Shown here: positions 34,018 through 42,404 of the stretch, in pieces
Position numbering within the stretch: the stretch's first letter is position 1
How the letters are laid out: each line of letters opens with the position of its first letter
Origin: UKL13-2 sp044228625
GTDB taxonomy: Bacteria > Pseudomonadota > Gammaproteobacteria > Burkholderiales > Usitatibacteraceae
Reading direction: 5' to 3'
Length of the DNA: 64,000 bases
Assembly: GCA_044228625.1 (NCBI GenBank)
Contig: JBGAUM010000001.1
Span: 42,331-106,330 of the forward strand
The notes under the pieces: generated by a model
What the model saw: the letters and a program-made list of their open reading frames with translations, nothing else
What the model was told of the DNA's origin: nothing
Database searches by the model: none
Position numbers and translations under genes: made by a program

Positions 34018-35858
34018 AGCGGCGATGGCTGGTTCTGCTGTTTTGTTGGCCGCTGCTGGCATGGGCCCAGCTCGGTCCGGCAGAACGCGAGACGCAGGCG
34101 CTGGAGGCCAAGGTTGCCGATAACCCGCGTGCGGCATTGAAAGAGGCGGCAGACTTGCACGAGCGTGCCACGCGTGCCAATGATCGCGCCGGCCAGCTCA
34201 AGGCGATGCGCCTCAAGGTGATGGCGCTGGTGCAACTGGAAGACAGTTACGCCATGGTGGCCGCTGCAGATTCCGGAATTCCATTGGCCCGCGAACTGAA
34301 GGATGTCCAGGCGGAATGCGAATTCTTGACGGCCAAGGGCTACAAACTGTCCTCTGAAGGCAAGTTCGCCGAGTCCCAACGCCTTTACGATCAGGCGTAC
34401 CAATTGGCGGAGTCGGCCGGCCTCAAGCGCACCGCCAATGCCGTGCTGATTGCCAAGGCCTACGATGTCAGCCTGATGGGTCGCGATGCGGATGCTTTGG
34501 AACTGTTGTCCAAGGCGCACCAGGCGTTTACCGACATGGGCGATGCGGCCAATGCCCGCCTGACGCTGGCGGCCATCGGCAATGCCTACATTCACGAACG
34601 ATCCACGCCGGAGGACCTGCGCAAGGCCGCATCGTTTCATGAGCGCTCAATTTCACCGGATGCCGAACGCACCCGCCGGCACGAGCTTGCCACGGTCTTG
34701 GCGAATCTTGGCTCTGTATACCAGCGACTGAAGGAATTTCCAAAGGCGCGCGAGTATTTGAACCGGTCCGACGAACTCTACGGCGTGCTTGGTGATCCGA
34801 TCGGCCAGGCGTTTACCAAGTACCGCTTGGGGCTCATCGCCAACGAGGAAAAGAAGTGGCGCGCGGCCCTCGCAGAACTGGACAAGGCGCTTCCGGCCTT
34901 CATGGAGACCGGCGAGACCACGATGCAATTCAATGTGCAGCGCGCACGCGCGGCAGCCTTGGCCGAGCTCGACCGCAAGCGCGAAAGTCTTGATGCCCTG
35001 CACGCCGCGGAGGTGATCGCCTCGAAGTCGGACTCCGCATGGATCAAGGCGAATTGGCTGGCATCCGCCGCAGAGACCTATGCCCGACTCGGCGAGTTTG
35101 ACCGCGCCTACAAGGCCATGCGTGAACTGCGAGAGGCCGACCAGACGCTGGCGCGGGAATCCCGCGAAAAGGACGAAAAGGAAATCAAGGCGCGGTTCGA
35201 CATCAAGCAAAAGGAAGGCGAAAATGAATTGCTTCGCGCACGGCAAAAGGAAAACGACGCACGGCGCCTGGTCCTGATCCTGACCATTGCGCTGCTGCTG
35301 GTGGTGCTGGGCGGGTTAAGCTGGTACATCTGGCGCCAGCGGCAACAAAATCGACGTTTTGCGGACCTTGCCCTGCGCGATGACCTGACCGGCTTGCCCA
35401 ACCGCCGCGCCATCGTTGAATTTGCGCGCAGCCAATACCAGCACGCCGTCACCCACCAGCAGAAACTGGTCATCGCTTTGATTGATATCGACCACTTCAA
35501 GCCGATCAACGATGAGTTTGGCCACGCCGTCGGCGACCAGGTGCTGACGGCATTTGCCACCCTTTGCCAGCAGCAACTGCGCAGCAACGACCGGCTGGGC
35601 CGCTATGGCGGCGAAGAGTTCATGCTGGTGATGCCCGGCTCCAACCTGGATCAGGCGCCACAAGTTTTCACGCGCTTGCGCCTGGCGACACGCCAGTTGA
35701 GTGTCGAAGGGCTGCGGACGGGCCAGCAGCTCACGTTCAGCATGGGCGCAGCGGCGCTTCGTCTTGCGGAGGACAGCCTTGATGACATCATCAAACGTGC
35801 CGATGAGGCGTTATACCGGGCAAAACAGAGTGGGCGCGACCGCCATGAACTGGGTTAG
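34014..35858 (+). CDS. Periplasmic TPR sensor with cytoplasmic GGDEF domain
   Basis: The start is ATG 34014 (GGAG upstream, 4-base overlap with the previous gene), giving 614 residues. A signal peptide MKRRWLVLLFCWPLLAWAQ precedes about 400 residues of TPR-like helices (ANAVLIAKAYDVSLMGRDADALELL). A coiled linker, one membrane helix (LVLILTIALLLVVLGGLSWYIW) and a C-terminal GGDEF domain follow. The cyclase has DDLTGLPNR, RYGGEEFMLVM (GGEEF variant, active in many enzymes) and an RSND inhibitory site. It likely senses a periplasmic protein or cell-wall signal and makes cyclic-di-GMP, opposing or tuning its EAL-containing neighbour. Confidence 0.92.
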   Translation: MKRRWLVLLFCWPLLAWAQLGPAERETQALEAKVADNPRAALKEAADLHERATRANDRAGQLKAMRLKVMALVQLEDSYAMVAAADSGIPLARELKDVQAECEFLTAKGYKLSSEGKFAESQRLYDQAYQLAESAGLKRTANAVLIAKAYDVSLMGRDADALELLSKAHQAFTDMGDAANARLTLAAIGNAYIHERSTPEDLRKAASFHERSISPDAERTRRHELATVLANLGSVYQRLKEFPKAREYLNRSDELYGVLGDPIGQAFTKYRLGLIANEEKKWRAALAELDKALPAFMETGETTMQFNVQRARAAALAELDRKRESLDALHAAEVIASKSDSAWIKANWLASAAETYARLGEFDRAYKAMRELREADQTLARESREKDEKEIKARFDIKQKEGENELLRARQKENDARRLVLILTIALLLVVLGGLSWYIWRQRQQNRRFADLALRDDLTGLPNRRAIVEFARSQYQHAVTHQQKLVIALIDIDHFKPINDEFGHAVGDQVLTAFATLCQQQLRSNDRLGRYGGEEFMLVMPGSNLDQAPQVFTRLRLATRQLSVEGLRTGQQLTFSMGAAALRLAEDSLDDIIKRADEALYRAKQSGRDRHELG

Positions 35859-36768
35859 CCGGGTCGCAGGCCTCACCTTGGCCGGGTGCGTGCTCGCCGC
35901 AACCTCCCAAGAGCCCCGCGCAAAGCCCTCCTATGGCGAATTATTGTCCACTTCTAAGCCGTCAGACTGGCGTGCGGCAGACCCGGCGAACACCGTGTAC
36001 CTCGATCTTCCGGCCGGGCGCGTGGTCATTGAACTGGCACCGGCTTTTGCCCCCAAGCATTCCGAAAATATCAAGGCGCTGGTCCGCGAAAAATACTTCG
36101 ATGGGCTTTTTGTCATTCGCAGCCACGACAACTACGTGGCGCAATGGGGGGATCCGGACGAAAAGAATCCGCGGGCGGTCAAGCAGGCCAAGTCAAAACT
36201 CCCGCCCGAATTCTCGATCAAGTTCAATGACCCAAAGGACATGCCGCCGTTCACTCGGCTGCCGGACGTCGACGGGTATGCCCCGCATGTGGGTTTTGCC
36301 AACGGGTTCCCGTCGGCGCGAGACCTGAAAACCCTTGAAGTGTGGCTGACGCATTGCTATGGCATGGTGGGCGTCGGCCGAGGAAACGAGGAGGACTCCG
36401 GTTCCGGCATGAGTTTGTATGCGGTGACGGGCCATGCGCCGAGGCACCTCGATCGCAACATCACCTTGGTAGGTCGCGTGGTCCACGGCATCCAACACTT
36501 GTCCGCGCTTCCACGCGGAACCGCGGCGCTCGGGTTTTACGACAAGGCGGAACAACGTGTGCCCATCCAGTCCGCCCGCATCGCAGCGGACGTGCCCGCG
36601 GCAGAGCGCACCAATGTCGAAGTTATCCGCACCGACACGCCGTTGTTCGAGTCCTTGGTCGAGTCACTGCGCAACCGGCCAGGGCCTTGGTTCAGGGTGC
36701 CTGCGGGGCATGTTGAACTGTGCAATGTGGCCATTGCGACGCGCGCTGTACCGGCGGCTGGGAAATAG
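35845..36768 (+). CDS. Cyclophilin-type peptidyl-prolyl isomerase lipoprotein
   Basis: The 307-residue protein begins at ATG 35845, 14 bases inside the GGDEF gene. A lipobox LAGC at the end of MNWVSRVAGLTLAGC predicts membrane attachment. The cyclophilin domain shows YLDLPAGRVVIELAPAFAPKHSENIKALVREKYFDGL, FVIRSHDNYVAQWGDP, a long acidic loop, and FPSARDLKTLEVWLTHCYGMVGVGRG. Some usual active-site residues (FHR, GxQF) are altered to FVIRSHDNYVAQWGDP, so catalytic strength is uncertain. It probably folds envelope proteins. Its 3' end overlaps an opposite-strand frame. Confidence 0.83.
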   Translation: MNWVSRVAGLTLAGCVLAATSQEPRAKPSYGELLSTSKPSDWRAADPANTVYLDLPAGRVVIELAPAFAPKHSENIKALVREKYFDGLFVIRSHDNYVAQWGDPDEKNPRAVKQAKSKLPPEFSIKFNDPKDMPPFTRLPDVDGYAPHVGFANGFPSARDLKTLEVWLTHCYGMVGVGRGNEEDSGSGMSLYAVTGHAPRHLDRNITLVGRVVHGIQHLSALPRGTAALGFYDKAEQRVPIQSARIAADVPAAERTNVEVIRTDTPLFESLVESLRNRPGPWFRVPAGHVELCNVAIATRAVPAAGK

Positions 36769-37133
36769 CGCTGCGTCAGGCGCCAATGCGCGTCTCCACC
36801 CGCGCGTTGTCCGCACATCGGTACTCGCGCGCTGAGCTCCGCGGCGACCAGTGCGTCAATCAGCTTGTCCACGTTTTCGCGATGGGTAAGCGGACAGATC
36901 AATACGCGCACCATCACGATTCGATTGCGTTTGAGCGCGGCCACTGCGTCTGTCGCCTTCGTGTACCGCACCTCCGCAATCCGCACCAGATTTTGAGAAA
37001 GGTAGACATCGAGGCTGCGCGGTTTTTCGACGGTGGACGATCGCGGCAAAGGTGAGACAGGCGCCGGTGTTTCGGCGAATGCAAAGCCTGCGGTAAACGC
37101 AACGCAAATTACGACAGCTGCGAGGATTTGCAT
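36537..37133 (-). CDS. Hypothetical exported protein, overlapping the cyclophilin gene
   Basis: From ATG 37133 a convincing signal peptide (MQILAAVVICVAFTAGFAFA) leads to SLDVYLSQNLVRIAEVRYTKATDAVAAL and HRENVDKLIDALVAAELSAR. That part, up to about 36769, lies in otherwise empty DNA and looks genuine. The remaining 77 codons run antisense through the end of the cyclophilin gene and are probably not conserved. Either the real stop has been lost by a frameshift near 36770-36800, or the genes truly overlap tail-to-tail by 232 bases. No family recognised. Confidence 0.5.
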   Translation of the reverse strand: MQILAAVVICVAFTAGFAFAETPAPVSPLPRSSTVEKPRSLDVYLSQNLVRIAEVRYTKATDAVAALKRNRIVMVRVLICPLTHRENVDKLIDALVAAELSARVPMCGQRAGGDAHWRLTQRYFPAAGTARVAMATLHSSTCPAGTLNQGPGRLRSDSTKDSNNGVSVRITSTLVRSAAGTSAAMRADWMGTRCSALS

Positions 37134-37202
37134 GCAGTCCTCCTGAAAGGGTCAATCGAGCCAGCCACGCAGCCATCCTAGCGCAAACGCTATGATGCAT
37201 GC

Positions 37203-37916
37203 ATGTCGTACGCCATCACCTTTGCCGTCATCGCCTTGACGGCGCTCGCGACCTCGTTCATTTCCGGAATCCTCGGAATGGCCGGGGGCATGATCTTGAT
37301 GGCGGTGTTGTTGGCGCTCCTGCCGCTCCCGGCCGCGATGATGCTGCACGGCATAACTCAGCTTGCGTCCAACGGCTGGCGGGCGTGGCTGTGGCGGGCG
37401 CATATCGACGGCCGCGTGTTTCGGGGGTATGTGCTGGGATCTCTCTCCGCGCTGGTCCTGTTCGCAGTGATCCAGTTTGTCGTGAGCAAACCAGTGGCCT
37501 ACATCCTTCTCGGGCTGACGCCCTTTGTAAGCTTTATGTTGCCGGAGCGGTTGCACCTGAACGTGGATCGCAAGGGCCAGCCCACCCTGTGCGGATTTGT
37601 CTGCAGCGCGGTCCAGCTCATGGCTGGCGTATCCGGGCCGCTGCTCGACGTGTTCTTTGTCCGCTCACGCCTTGATCGCAAGGGCGTGGTGGCCACCAAG
37701 GCCATGACCCAGTCCTTTGGGCATCTCGTCAAGATCGTCTACTTTGGCGGCGTAGCCGTATTCCTGAGCGCGGCCTCAAAGGGGGAGATCCAGACCTCGC
37801 TGTCGTTCACGTTGATCACAAGCTGCGTGGTGCTGGCGTTCGCCGGCACCACCTTGTCCCGCCGCGTCCTTGAAAAGATGACCGATGCTGATTTCCGCCG
37901 CTGGACGCAGTGGTGA
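37203..37916 (+). CDS. TauE/SafE (TSUP) permease, C-terminally truncated by a duplication
   Basis: The 237-residue inner-membrane protein has about seven hydrophobic segments and a GILGMAGGMILMAVLLALLPLPAAMMLHG motif typical of the sulfite exporter TauE/SafE family, plus a repeat-half LMAGVSGPLLDVFF. It stops at the junction of a perfect 35-bp tandem duplication. Deleting one copy restores a frame ending at 38017, adding 22 residues (TVLTLGVVNLATGVHLL...), a further membrane helix, for 259 residues in all. The restored stop lies 3 bases from the next gene's stop, as expected for an intact pair. Substrate unknown (sulfur or carboxylate anions in the family). Confidence 0.85.
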   Translation: MSYAITFAVIALTALATSFISGILGMAGGMILMAVLLALLPLPAAMMLHGITQLASNGWRAWLWRAHIDGRVFRGYVLGSLSALVLFAVIQFVVSKPVAYILLGLTPFVSFMLPERLHLNVDRKGQPTLCGFVCSAVQLMAGVSGPLLDVFFVRSRLDRKGVVATKAMTQSFGHLVKIVYFGGVAVFLSAASKGEIQTSLSFTLITSCVVLAFAGTTLSRRVLEKMTDADFRRWTQW

Positions 37917-37948
37917 CCGATGCTGATTTCCGCCGCTGGACGCAGTGG
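37879..37948. repeat. Perfect 35-bp tandem duplication inside the TSUP permease gene
   Basis: Bases 37879-37913 and 37914-37948 are identical over 35 positions, beginning TGACCGATGC and ending GACGCAGTGG. Thirty-five is not a multiple of three, so the second copy shifts the frame and creates a TGA at the junction. Slipped-strand or recombination origin is likely; an assembly error is possible. Confidence 0.97.
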
Positions 37949-38020
37949 ACCGTCTTGACCTTGGGGGTCGTCAACCTCGCAACGGGGGTCCATCTATTGG
38001 CGGGTTCACCTCGCTAAGGC

Positions 38021-38356
38021 CTACATCGCGGCGCGGGCCTGCTTCTCGTGAAGCAGGGCCAATTCGGTCTTGCCGGCGTCCTGGTAGAGCTTCGCCAGCA
38101 TGCGATGTGCTTCGGGCGAACTCGGGAATTTGGCAATGATCTTCTTCAGTGCCATTTCCGCACGGTCCAGGCGCTGCTGATCCAAATACATCTGGGCACG
38201 GGCAATGCCCAACGCTGGCGATTCGAGGGGAACGGCAATGGATTCATAGGGATTGTCGACCCACATATTTCCTGCGTGGGCCGCCGGGAGGCCGGATGCC
38301 ACGGAGGCCGCAAGGAATGCAGCAACTGCTGCTGAATAGAAGCGATGGGATTTCAT
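38021..38356 (-). CDS. Small exported TPR protein
   Basis: The 111-residue protein begins at ATG 38356, seven bases after AAGGAG; a longer start at 38371 lacks this spacing. A signal peptide (MKSHRFYSAAVAAFLAASVASGLPAAHA) precedes a TPR-like helical domain (ALGIARAQMYLDQQRLDRAEMALKKIIAKFPSSPEAHRMLAKLYQDAGK). Likely periplasmic adaptor; partner unknown. It is tail-to-tail with the TSUP gene. The 137 bases upstream contain no recognised gene. Confidence 0.78.
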   Translation of the reverse strand: MKSHRFYSAAVAAFLAASVASGLPAAHAGNMWVDNPYESIAVPLESPALGIARAQMYLDQQRLDRAEMALKKIIAKFPSSPEAHRMLAKLYQDAGKTELALLHEKQARAAM

Positions 38357-38508
38357 GGCGAACTCCTTCATGAGGGAACGGGGCGTGTGCGCAAAATTGC
38401 GTGCACTGGAGGTATTACCGCTGAATTCCCAAAGGGTTCCCGCATTGCACAGATTGCTACACAGCGCTTCGCGCGGCCATCGTGACGTGCGCGTCTGTTA
38501 CGTCCGCA

Positions 38509-39114
38509 TCAAATCGCCTTGGCTTTCTTGAGCAATTTGGAAAGTGCTTCTGCCATGCGTGCGTAGCCTTGCGCATTCGGATGCACGAGGTCCGATTTGA
38601 GACTGTTGTTGGACAGCACCTCCGAGAGCACCTCTTGCTCGATCGGGATGGAAAACTCTTTTGCAAGGTCGGCATAAAACGAAGGTGGCGAAACCGAAAG
38701 GCCAGGCTTGGGCGTGGACATCAACACCACTGCGATACCTTTGGATCGTGCAAGACGAATCATGGCGCGAATATTTTCTGCCGCGGCCGCATCGCCGAGT
38801 TTTCGCAGGAAATCATTGCCGCCATGGCAAAGAATCAAGAGCTTGGGCTGGTGCTCCTCCATCACATCCGGCAAGCGTCGCAGCCCATCGGCGCTGACCT
38901 CGCCCGGCACGCCAGCGTTGACAACTTTACGACCGATCAATACCGCCAGCTGCGCCGGATAGGCTTGCGGCTCGGAAGCCCCGGTACCATGCGTCAGGCT
39001 GTCGCCAAAGGCCAAGACGACGTCGTTGACGCCCAACGGCGGCAAGGTGGGGATGTTGCTGCAGGAGCCAAGCAGCGCGATGGCAATAACGACGAGTGCG
39101 GCGCGTAGTTTCAT
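38509..39114 (-). CDS. GDSL-family esterase/lysophospholipase lipoprotein
   Basis: The 201-residue SGNH hydrolase has a lipobox-like LLGSC after a short hydrophobic start. Block I is AFGDSLTHGTGA (catalytic Ser), block II NAGVPGEVSADGL, block III GGNDFLR, and block V DLVHPNAQGYARMAEAL with the catalytic Asp and His. It resembles TesA/arylesterase of about 200 residues. It would hydrolyse short acyl esters or thioesters at the periplasmic face. The gene is divergent from sdaA. Confidence 0.88.
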   Translation of the reverse strand: MKLRAALVVIAIALLGSCSNIPTLPPLGVNDVVLAFGDSLTHGTGASEPQAYPAQLAVLIGRKVVNAGVPGEVSADGLRRLPDVMEEHQPKLLILCHGGNDFLRKLGDAAAAENIRAMIRLARSKGIAVVLMSTPKPGLSVSPPSFYADLAKEFSIPIEQEVLSEVLSNNSLKSDLVHPNAQGYARMAEALSKLLKKAKAI

Positions 39115-39301
39115 AGTTCAAGGATAGCGGCCCATAGGGACTCAGGCAAAAGTCGAGACGGGGTGCGGCGAACGGGCCAAATATGGCTGGGAAGCCGCGT
39201 CTTTTCTGGGGTTTGCATGCAACACCGATTGCGCCGTGTGCAACGAGGCCAGCGGTCGACTGTGGCAAAGTACGCTCCCACGCCAAACATCCGCGGCTTC
39301 C

Positions 39302-40678
39302 ATGTATATCTCCCTGTTCGACATGTTCAAGATCGGCATCGGCCCGTCGAGTTCCCATACGGTGGGGCCGATGCGGGCAGCGCGACGATTCCTGTTCGAG
39401 ATGGTGCCGGCGGATTTCGAGCGCATTGCGCGCCTCGAGGTCGAGTTGTACGGCTCGTTGGCCCATACCGGCCACGGCCACGGGACGGATGTGGCGATCT
39501 TGCTGGGACTGGAAGGCGAAGTGCCGGACCTGGTCGATACCGTGTCGGTCACGCAGCGTGTGCACACCATTGCGACGGCTCGCGAGCTCAACTTGCTCGG
39601 CAAACGGCGCATCGCTTTCGACTCGGGCCACCAGCTGATCTTCAACCGCGTCGATTTGCTGCCCGTGCATTCAAACGGCATGCGTTTCGCGGCGTTCGAT
39701 GCGGACAACCGCTTGCTCGCTGAGCGCGAGATGTACTCCATCGGCGGTGGCTTCGTGGTCGATACGGACGAGGCATTCGTGGGCAGCCCGCGTGGCGTGG
39801 AGTCGAAAGTGCCCCATCCCTTCGACACCATGGCCGAATTGTTGGCCGATTGCGCGTCCAAGGGGCGTCGCATGCACGACCTCCTGATGGACAACGAAAT
39901 CGCGCTGCACGGCGATCAGGCCACACGCGATTTCATGAGGCGTGTAAAGGACACGATGTTCGGATGCATCGATCAGGGGCTTGCCACCGACGGTACCTTG
40001 CCGGGCGGCCTGAAGGTGCAGCGTCGCGCCAAGGGCATTGCCGAGCGCTTGCGCAAAACCGACTCCCATTCGTCCGAAGGCGCCATGAACTGGGTCAGCG
40101 CCTACGCCATCGCGGTCAACGAGGAGAACGCTGCGGGAGGGCGCGTGGTGACGGCCCCCACCAATGGTGCGGCGGGCGTGGTGCCGGCAGTACTCCGGTA
40201 CTACAACGACTTTCGTGATCCCACGGATGAAGGCTTCGAGCGCTTTTTCCTGGCCGCCACGGCGGTCGGCGCGATGTGCAAGAAGAACGCGTCGATTTCC
40301 GGTGCCGAAGTGGGCTGCCAGGGAGAAGTGGGTTCCGCAGCAGCCATGGCCGCAGCGGGCCTCGCCGCCGCACTCGGGGCGAGCGACGCGCAAATCGAAA
40401 ATGCGGCGGAGATCGCACTTGAACACCACCTGGGCATGACTTGTGATCCGATTGGCGGGCTGGTGCAGATTCCCTGCATCGAACGCAATGCCATGGGGGC
40501 GGTGAAGGCGATCAACGCATGTTCATTGGCGATGTTGGGCGACGGCTCTCATATGGTGACGCTCGACCAGGCCATCGAAACCATGAAGCGCACCGGGGCG
40601 GACATGCAGATGAAGTACAAGGAGACTTCGCTCGGCGGGCTGGCGGTGACGGTGAGCGTGAGGACGGTGGAATGCTGA
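39302..40678 (+). CDS. sdaA: L-serine ammonia-lyase (iron-sulfur type)
   Basis: The 458-residue enzyme deaminates L-serine to pyruvate using a [4Fe-4S] cluster. The start MYISLFDMFKIGIGPSSSHTVGP at ATG 39302 matches the family N-terminus; an upstream ATG adds 22 unlike residues. Cluster cysteines are visible in CKKNASISGAEVGCQGEVGSA and MTCDPIGGLVQIPC. Both alpha and beta domains are fused in one chain as in E. coli SdaA. The last codons overlap the next gene by 7 bases. Confidence 0.96.
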   Translation: MYISLFDMFKIGIGPSSSHTVGPMRAARRFLFEMVPADFERIARLEVELYGSLAHTGHGHGTDVAILLGLEGEVPDLVDTVSVTQRVHTIATARELNLLGKRRIAFDSGHQLIFNRVDLLPVHSNGMRFAAFDADNRLLAEREMYSIGGGFVVDTDEAFVGSPRGVESKVPHPFDTMAELLADCASKGRRMHDLLMDNEIALHGDQATRDFMRRVKDTMFGCIDQGLATDGTLPGGLKVQRRAKGIAERLRKTDSHSSEGAMNWVSAYAIAVNEENAAGGRVVTAPTNGAAGVVPAVLRYYNDFRDPTDEGFERFFLAATAVGAMCKKNASISGAEVGCQGEVGSAAAMAAAGLAAALGASDAQIENAAEIALEHHLGMTCDPIGGLVQIPCIERNAMGAVKAINACSLAMLGDGSHMVTLDQAIETMKRTGADMQMKYKETSLGGLAVTVSVRTVEC

Positions 40679-41124
40679 CGCTCGGTTCGATCTCGATGCG
40701 AGCGCGCATCATTGTCGATTCCCGACCGGGAAAAATTTGCTTATGGAGTGCGTTCGTTCTTTTCGCAATTGCTTTGGTACCACTCTCTTTAGCGGGCGTT
40801 CTAGTTGGATTGACGAGCTCTAACTCAAAAGAACCGTTCACCACCGGTTTTTTTGAGGCGAGCCTTCCGTTGTTTTTTGGAGTTGCTGGGCTATCTGGAC
40901 TTGTCGCTGCCGCAATCCGACTAACCAGCAATGCATTGATGATCGACTCGAGACCATTTCTGAAGATGCTCGTGGCTGTGTGCCTCGTACCCGGTTGTTT
41001 TGTGGCTGCGCTTGTCGTCGTAAAGGCCGTGTGGGGCGGCCAGTTGCTTTTCGGGCTACTTTTCGCCGTTCCTTTGACGATTGGTATGCTACTTTTGACA
41101 AGCCTGAGATCGCCACGTGAATAG
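40672..41124 (+). CDS. Small membrane protein of unknown function, atypical base composition
   Basis: The 150-residue protein starts at ATG 40672, overlapping sdaA by 7 bases. It has about four hydrophobic helices (ICLWSAFVLFAIALVPLSLAGVLVGL, LPLFFGVAGLSGLVAAAI, MLVAVCLVPGCFVAALVVV, LLFGLLFAVPLTIGMLLL). Its DNA is visibly richer in A and T, with codons such as TTA, CTA and AAA that neighbours avoid, suggesting recent acquisition or relaxed selection. No family recognised. The overlap with sdaA could be a coincidence of insertion. Confidence 0.65.
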   Translation: MLTLGSISMRARIIVDSRPGKICLWSAFVLFAIALVPLSLAGVLVGLTSSNSKEPFTTGFFEASLPLFFGVAGLSGLVAAAIRLTSNALMIDSRPFLKMLVAVCLVPGCFVAALVVVKAVWGGQLLFGLLFAVPLTIGMLLLTSLRSPRE

Positions 41125-41172
41125 CTTGTGCGAGGCGTGTCATTCAACAAAGAATCAAGTGCAGCAGCGAGT

Positions 41173-41204
41173 AAGTCAGGTTGTGCGAAGCAGTACCTGA
41201 CTTT
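41173..41204. terminator. Hairpin between convergent genes
   Basis: A nine-base stem AAGTCAGGT/ACCTGACTT with a 13-base loop lies between the small membrane gene and the convergent nitroreductase gene. Only a three-T tail follows, so it may be a weak bidirectional terminator. Confidence 0.4.
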
Positions 41205-41218
41205 CGAAATCGTGGCGC

Positions 41219-41950
41219 CTATTGCGCTCGCGCGGTGAGCAAAATTTCGCTCATATGCACCCGACCCGGATTATAGGAATTCACCTTGTCCGCCGACGCA
41301 TATCCCAACGCCATCCCGCAAATCAGTTTGTAATCGGTAGGCACCGCGAATTCCGCGCGAACAGGTGACGCCCACGTCGCCAATGCCCCTTGCGCGCAGG
41401 TGGCGAGTCCACGCGCTTGGGCCGAAAGCATGATCGATTGCAGCAGGATGCCGGCGTCGAGCACGCTGTATTCGCGCAATCCCTTGTGGACGAAGAAGAA
41501 CAGGGCCACGGGCGCTCCGAAGAACTCGAAGTTCTTGCGCATCTGCGCGTTGCGCGCGGGTCTGTCGTGGCGGTCGATGCCGAGCAATTTGTATAGGCCG
41601 AAGCCGGTGGCGCGGCGGGCGGGCGTAAGGTCCTTGGGGTACTCGAAATTCACCTTGAAATCGCCGTCGGGCATTCCTTCCCGCGTGACAAATGCCTTGA
41701 GTTTTCCCAACGCGCCACCTTCCAACGCGCGCATGCCCGCATCAAAGTTGGCCGTAAGTGCCTTGGCGATCCGATTGCGGGCTTCGCCGGTGGCGACGGC
41801 GATGCGGTAAGGCTGGGTGTTGGACCACGACGGGCTTTGCAACGCGTCGTCGAAGATGGCATCGAGCACGTCCTGTGGCACGGCGGTCGGGAGAAAGTCG
41901 CGCGTACTGCGGCGGGACCGGATCAGGCGGGAGAAGTCTTCTGGGGTCAT
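41219..41950 (-). CDS. Nitroreductase-family FMN oxidoreductase
   Basis: The 243-residue protein matches the nitroreductase family. FMN-binding residues are seen in RRSTRDFLPTAVP and ALQSPSWSNTQPYRIAVATG at the N-terminus, and in GLATCAQGALATWASPVRAEF and ICGMALGYASADKVN at the C-terminus. A mid-domain insert of about 40 residues (ARRATGFGLYKLLGIDRHDRPAR) is typical of the subgroup acting on quinones, nitroaromatics or enones. Physiological substrate unknown. Cytoplasmic; transcribed alone. Confidence 0.88.
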   Translation of the reverse strand: MTPEDFSRLIRSRRSTRDFLPTAVPQDVLDAIFDDALQSPSWSNTQPYRIAVATGEARNRIAKALTANFDAGMRALEGGALGKLKAFVTREGMPDGDFKVNFEYPKDLTPARRATGFGLYKLLGIDRHDRPARNAQMRKNFEFFGAPVALFFFVHKGLREYSVLDAGILLQSIMLSAQARGLATCAQGALATWASPVRAEFAVPTDYKLICGMALGYASADKVNSYNPGRVHMSEILLTARAQ

Positions 41951-42093
41951 GAACAGTCCATGCGAATGATTCCGGCGTCGAAGTCCCGCGACTCAGGGGC
42001 GATCGTGCTGCGACCGACACCGAGCGCGGCGATTGGCGGCACGCCAATGTACTATGACGGCTCATCCCTGCCCATCCCGTTGCGAGTGTTGCC

Positions 42094-42393
42094 ATGATCC
42101 TAACCGTGTTCCGTTCCCGTCTCAAGCCAGATGCCAATCCGGAGTACACCGAGTGGGCCGCGCGCATGAGTACCCTGGCGCGCACCATGCCGGGCTACGT
42201 GTCCCACAAGGTCTTCGTCGCGGAAGACGGCGAACGCGTGACGATTGTGGAATTCGAGTCCGAAGACGCCATGCGCGCCTGGTCGCAGCATCCGGATCAT
42301 CTTGCCGCAAAGGCCCGCGGGCGGGCGGCGTTCTATTCCGAATACTCGATCCAGACCTGTGAAGTGCTGCGCGGACACGCGTTCAAGCCCTGA
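42094..42393 (+). CDS. ABM-domain (antibiotic biosynthesis monooxygenase-like) protein
   Basis: The 99-residue protein is a single ferredoxin-like ABM domain: MILTVFRSRLKPDANPEYTEWAARM, MPGYVSHKVFVAEDGERVTIVEFESEDAMRAWSQHPDHLAA. Such domains form dimers and include cofactor-free monooxygenases and haem-degrading enzymes, as well as proteins of unknown role. It starts 143 bases from the divergent nitroreductase. Followed 11 bases later by a membrane protein gene. Confidence 0.83.
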   Translation: MILTVFRSRLKPDANPEYTEWAARMSTLARTMPGYVSHKVFVAEDGERVTIVEFESEDAMRAWSQHPDHLAAKARGRAAFYSEYSIQTCEVLRGHAFKP

Positions 42394-42404
42394 GACCGAT
42401 CCCA

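Noticed and set aside
41125..41218. Attachment site or integron remnant beside the AT-richer gene
   Set aside because: Only a simple hairpin is present; no direct repeats flank the gene and no integrase is nearby.
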